Of a DNA stretch of 27,711 nt, positions 24,922 through 27,711 are shown in pieces. Below the pieces are notes generated by a model. It worked only from the letters and a program-made list of their open reading frames with translations. It was not told the DNA's origin and did no database searches. The position numbers and the translations under genes are program-made. Position 1 is the stretch's first letter. Each line of letters begins with the position of its first letter. The DNA comes from Chryseobacterium gleum (lineage in GTDB: Bacteria > Bacteroidota > Bacteroidia > Flavobacteriales_D > Sanyastnellaceae): contig CAMCUG010000004.1 of assembly GCA_945878835.1 (NCBI GenBank), forward strand, positions 1 through 27,711, read 5' to 3'.

Positions 24922-24944
24922 TTTCTCCTTCTTAAACTCTTTCC

Positions 24945-25382
24945 ATGCCCACAGCTGAGGAACAAAAACAACTGAGGTACGACCTCGCCTACTTGCGCAT
25001 GGCCAAAGAATGGGCTAAACTTTCGCATTGCACGCGAAAACAAGTCGCGGCGCTTCTTGTGAAAAATGGCGTTATTATTTCAGACGGATACAACGGGACT
25101 CCAAGCGGATTTCCAAATGCCTGTGAAAACAATTTGGGAGAAACGCATTGGTACGTCCTACACGCCGAAGCTAACGCTATTCTCAAAGTAGCGAAGTCTA
25201 CAAACAATGCCCATGGCTCAACATTATACATAACACTCAGTCCTTGTAGGGATTGCTGTAAGCTTATTCTTCAGTCGGGAATTACCCGCTTGGTCTACTT
25301 AAACGCATACAAAGACACAACTGCGATAGATTTTTTAAGAAATTCTGGGGTAGAAGTTGTTCAACGAGAATTACCAGAATAA
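24945..25382 (+). CDS. dCMP deaminase / cytidine-type zinc deaminase (ComEB-like)
   Basis: A 145-residue zinc-dependent deaminase of the deoxycytidylate type, which makes dUMP from dCMP for dTMP synthesis. The zinc site is H73-A-E75 in HAEANAI plus C101 and C104 in SPCRDCCK. The GYNGTPSGFPNACENN segment is typical of dCMP deaminases and ComEB proteins. The ATG at 24945 gives a normal N-terminus. It lies 23 bases after the DUF2795 gene; a separate promoter is not evident. The name comEB is used for relatives, but a competence role is not implied. Confidence 0.93.
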   Translation: MPTAEEQKQLRYDLAYLRMAKEWAKLSHCTRKQVAALLVKNGVIISDGYNGTPSGFPNACENNLGETHWYVLHAEANAILKVAKSTNNAHGSTLYITLSPCRDCCKLILQSGITRLVYLNAYKDTTAIDFLRNSGVEVVQRELPE

Positions 25383-25386
25383 GCGT

Positions 25387-25394
25387 TATCTTTT
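25387..25394 (+). promoter_or_regulatory. Weak -7-like box before the S41 peptidase gene
   Basis: TATCTTTT matches TAnnTTTG at seven of eight positions and ends 17 bases before the peptidase ATG. The only nearby TTG is 27 bases upstream, too far. Read-through from the deaminase gene is as likely. Confidence 0.25.
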
Positions 25395-25411
25395 CCGCTT
25401 CGAAACAAAAC

Positions 25412-27046
25412 ATGTCTGAAGAAATACATAACGAAAAATCTGGTAAGTCTCCCTTGCAGCCATTGTATTATGCTTTTGTCTTAATCGCTGGAATTCTTCT
25501 TGGAACTCTTCTTGCCGATAAAAACCTGCTTGCCATAAAAACAGGGAAAGAAGACAATCCCAACAAGCTTGTTAGTCTTATTGATTTTATTGAAGACAAC
25601 TACGTAGACAGCGTAGATAAAAAGAAAATCATTGACGATGCCATCGCCTCAATTCTTAAAAATTTAGATCCACACAGCTACTACTTAGGCCCTGAAGAAT
25701 ACGCTAAAGCAAAAGAAGAAATGTCTGGCTCGTATGAGGGTATTGGTGTAGAGTTTTTAATCCTTCGCGACTCGCTTATGGTGAATCGCGTCGTTCCATT
25801 CGGGCCAAGCTTCCGCGCTGGAATTCAGTCCGGCGACCGAATTGTTCAAGTAGACGGAAAAGACATTTCCGGAAAATCTTTGAACAACGAAGGTGTTATG
25901 AAAATGCTAAAAGGTGAGGCTGGAAGCACTGTTAACGTTAGCGTTCTTCGAAAAAAAGAATATGTTAATTTCAGTGTTGAAAGAGGTTCTCTTCCTCTGC
26001 CAAGCGTACCTTCCTTCTATAAAGTGGAAGACGGTCTTGGTTACATTAAAATAGATCGTTTCGCAAAAACGACTTACAGCGAATTTTTAACGGCTGGAAA
26101 CTCACTTAAAAATCAGGGGTGCACGAAGTTTATTTTGGACCTGCGCGGAAACGGTGGTGGATTGCTCGATCAAGCCACCAGCATTGCTGAAGAGTTCTTA
26201 GAAAAAGACCGATTAATGGTTTACACTGCGGGGACACACTCTGGAAGAAACGATTACAACACACTGAAGCGTGGGGCTTTCGCAGATATTCAGGTTACCG
26301 TTCTTATCGACGAGTATAGCGCATCCGCTAGTGAGATCGTTGCGGGTGCCTTACAAGATTGGGATCGCGCTATCGTGGTGGGAAGACGATCTTTTGGAAA
26401 AGGGTTGGTTCAAAGTGAAATCGAGTTGCCCGACAAAAGTGCTCTTCGATTAACCACCGCTCGTTATTACACCCCTACAGGAAGGTGCATTCAAAAGCCT
26501 TACGGAGACTCTTCAAAATACTTCAACGAAACGCATCAGCGCTGGTCAAGCGGAGAATTATTCAATCAAGATAATATCGCGCATGCCGACACTCTAAAGT
26601 TTTACACCCCTTCCGGAAGAGTGGTATACGGAGGTGGGGGAATTACCCCGGATGTATTTATTCCTTTCGACTCAACATCAACGTCTTTTGCGTTAATAGA
26701 CATTATTAATTTCGGAATTCTTCGTCATTTGTGTTTCGATTATGTTGATCAAAACAGGACACTACTTTCAAACTGGAAGTCCTTCGATTTATATCAAAAA
26801 AATTACAAAACAGAAGACGCACTTTTAGAAAAAACACTTCAATCTGCGAAGGAAAATAACATCTTATACACCAAGGCAGAAGTTACAAAACTGAAGGCAC
26901 AATGTTCTCTTCGATTTAAAGCTCAAATCGCACGCGCTTTGTTCGATGAAAACGCAATGATTCGCATTATGAATGCGGGAGACCCTGAGTTAGTCAAGGC
27001 TGTGGAGGTCTCTAAAAACTACAACTCTTACTTCTTCCATAACTAA
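25412..27046 (+). CDS. S41 family C-terminal processing peptidase, membrane-anchored
   Basis: A tail-specific protease (CtpA/Prc type) of 544 residues. A single membrane segment at about 18-36 without a cleavage site anchors it in the inner membrane facing the periplasm. Residues about 45-85 form the helical N-terminal part with LDPHSYYLGPEEY, a PDZ domain follows (about 88-175, with GIGVEF and GDRIVQVDGKDI), then the S41 core with DLRGNGGGLLDQA, catalytic S305 in EYSASASEIVAGAL and K330 in SFGKGLVQ, 25 residues apart as in Prc and CtpB. A C-terminal region of about 130 residues is of unknown role. The stop overlaps the rnpA start as TAATG. Confidence 0.95.
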   Translation: MSEEIHNEKSGKSPLQPLYYAFVLIAGILLGTLLADKNLLAIKTGKEDNPNKLVSLIDFIEDNYVDSVDKKKIIDDAIASILKNLDPHSYYLGPEEYAKAKEEMSGSYEGIGVEFLILRDSLMVNRVVPFGPSFRAGIQSGDRIVQVDGKDISGKSLNNEGVMKMLKGEAGSTVNVSVLRKKEYVNFSVERGSLPLPSVPSFYKVEDGLGYIKIDRFAKTTYSEFLTAGNSLKNQGCTKFILDLRGNGGGLLDQATSIAEEFLEKDRLMVYTAGTHSGRNDYNTLKRGAFADIQVTVLIDEYSASASEIVAGALQDWDRAIVVGRRSFGKGLVQSEIELPDKSALRLTTARYYTPTGRCIQKPYGDSSKYFNETHQRWSSGELFNQDNIAHADTLKFYTPSGRVVYGGGGITPDVFIPFDSTSTSFALIDIINFGILRHLCFDYVDQNRTLLSNWKSFDLYQKNYKTEDALLEKTLQSAKENNILYTKAEVTKLKAQCSLRFKAQIARALFDENAMIRIMNAGDPELVKAVEVSKNYNSYFFHN

Positions 27047-27450
27047 TGGATACGCTTTCCAAACAGGAACGCCTCTATAAAAAGAAATCAATAGAGTCGC
27101 TGTACGCTCAGGGAAAAAGCATTAAAACACCGGCAATTATTTGCTTGTATCACCCCTCTGAAGAAGTTTCTGAATTTCCTGTACAAGCACTATTCACTGC
27201 GCCAAAGCGCCGATTCGCAAGGGCGCATGACAGAAATAGAATAAAACGACTCATAAAAGAGGTTTATCGAAAAGAAAAACAACCACTTTATGATCACCTC
27301 AACAACAAGGGTGAAAAATTATCGTTAGCCTTTATCTTTACGGGAAACCGCATTCCTGATTATGATTATGTGGAGCAAAAGGTTAAGCACCTCATCAAAC
27401 AACTTATTTCTGTTACGAACCAAGAGCATTCAACCCATGAAAATACTTAA
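27046..27450 (+). CDS. rnpA: Ribonuclease P protein component
   Basis: The protein subunit of RNase P, 134 residues and basic, which helps the RNA subunit trim the 5' leader of pre-tRNAs. It starts with LSKQERLYKKKSIESLYAQGK, typical of RnpA, and carries the RNR motif in FARAHDRNRIKRLIKEVYR. Its ATG overlaps the stop of the upstream S41 peptidase gene by one base, so translation is probably coupled, and its own 3' end overlaps the start of the next peptidase gene by 14 bases. In most bacteria rnpA follows rpmH near dnaA; here it is inside a peptidase pair. Confidence 0.96.
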   Translation: MDTLSKQERLYKKKSIESLYAQGKSIKTPAIICLYHPSEEVSEFPVQALFTAPKRRFARAHDRNRIKRLIKEVYRKEKQPLYDHLNNKGEKLSLAFIFTGNRIPDYDYVEQKVKHLIKQLISVTNQEHSTHENT

Positions 27451-27711
27451 ACCCTCTCTACTTTTTTTATTGCTCTCTTTCTTTTCTTTTTCTTCTTTTG
27501 CGCAGCCAAACCAATCTACTAATTACTTCGAGGTTGTAAAAAACCTTGAGATTTTTACTGACGTTTTCAGACAGCTTGATGAGCTGTATGTAGAAGAGTC
27601 TGCTCCCGGAAACCTAATAAATACAGCTCTTTCAGGCATGTTGGCCTCATTAGACCCCTATACCGTTTACTATCCCGAATCTAAAATAGAAGACGCCATG
27701 TACCTTCAAAC
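27437..27711 (+). CDS. Second S41 family peptidase, N-terminal part only (runs off the window)
   Basis: The first 91 codons of a gene that continues past the window end. A signal peptide is plain (K2, K5, hydrophobic 8-21, cleavage likely after A22 before QPNQS), so the product is exported. The mature part, with FRQLDELYVEE and LASLDPYTVYYPES, matches the N-terminal helical region of S41 peptidases (compare LDPHSYYLGPEEY in the upstream paralogue). The ATG lies 14 bases inside the end of rnpA. PDZ and catalytic parts are outside the window, so activity cannot be judged. Confidence 0.85.
   Translation, partial: MKILKPSLLFLLLSFFSFSSFAQPNQSTNYFEVVKNLEIFTDVFRQLDELYVEESAPGNLINTALSGMLASLDPYTVYYPESKIEDAMYLQ

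Noticed and set aside
1..27711. Defence islands, CRISPR arrays, insertion sequences, phage genes or biosynthetic clusters
   Set aside because: All real genes are core or conserved families, gaps are short, and I saw no direct-repeat array, transposase or integrase.

Overview
The window is a compact stretch of bacterial chromosome, almost all coding, that looks like a member of the Bacteroidota, most likely order Flavobacteriales. The signs are: a gldH gliding-motility lipoprotein gene next to ricT; a DnaG primase that has lost its zinc ligands as in other Bacteroidota; a 73-residue, very acidic DUF2795 protein of the flavobacterial type; an rnpA gene beside S41 peptidases; few Shine-Dalgarno sequences; and several intergenic matches to the Bacteroidota promoter (TTG, 17-20 bases, TAnnTTTG or TAnnTTCG). 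I cannot place the family or genus from sequence alone.

Layout. Positions 1-7222 (+ strand): two exported amidohydrolase-fold proteins (one a double-domain protein), trpS, a PlsC-type acyltransferase starting at TTG, gatC and a family 2 glycosyltransferase. Positions 7332-21221 (- strand), read right to left: leuS, dnaG, a DUF1653 gene, clpP, priA, clpX, mutS, ricT and gldH. Positions 21287-27711 (+ strand): pyrH, frr, dusB; then trhO and the DUF2795 gene, each with its own good promoter; then a dCMP deaminase gene, an S41 peptidase gene, rnpA and the start of a second S41 peptidase gene that runs off the window. The strands converge at 7223-7331, where there is a long hairpin, and diverge at 21222-21286, where two promoter boxes lie back to back.

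How the genes work together. Most are housekeeping: tRNA charging (trpS, leuS, gatC), tRNA modification and processing (dusB, trhO, rnpA), translation recycling (frr), replication, restart and repair (dnaG, priA, mutS), regulated proteolysis (clpP, clpX, two S41 proteases), nucleotide supply (pyrH, dCMP deaminase) and envelope functions (acyltransferase, glycosyltransferase, gldH). No gene-free stretch reaches 300 bases; the largest gap is 109 bases. I saw no tRNA, rRNA, insertion sequence, CRISPR array or phage gene.

I did not find a new multi-gene system. The points most worth a second look are the exported amidohydrolase pair, in which only one of three catalytic domains keeps its metal ligands; an 18-base perfect palindrome at the clpP promoter; two short palindromes that look like dispersed repeats; a likely leaderless pyrH transcript; and unusual start codons for plsC and dusB.
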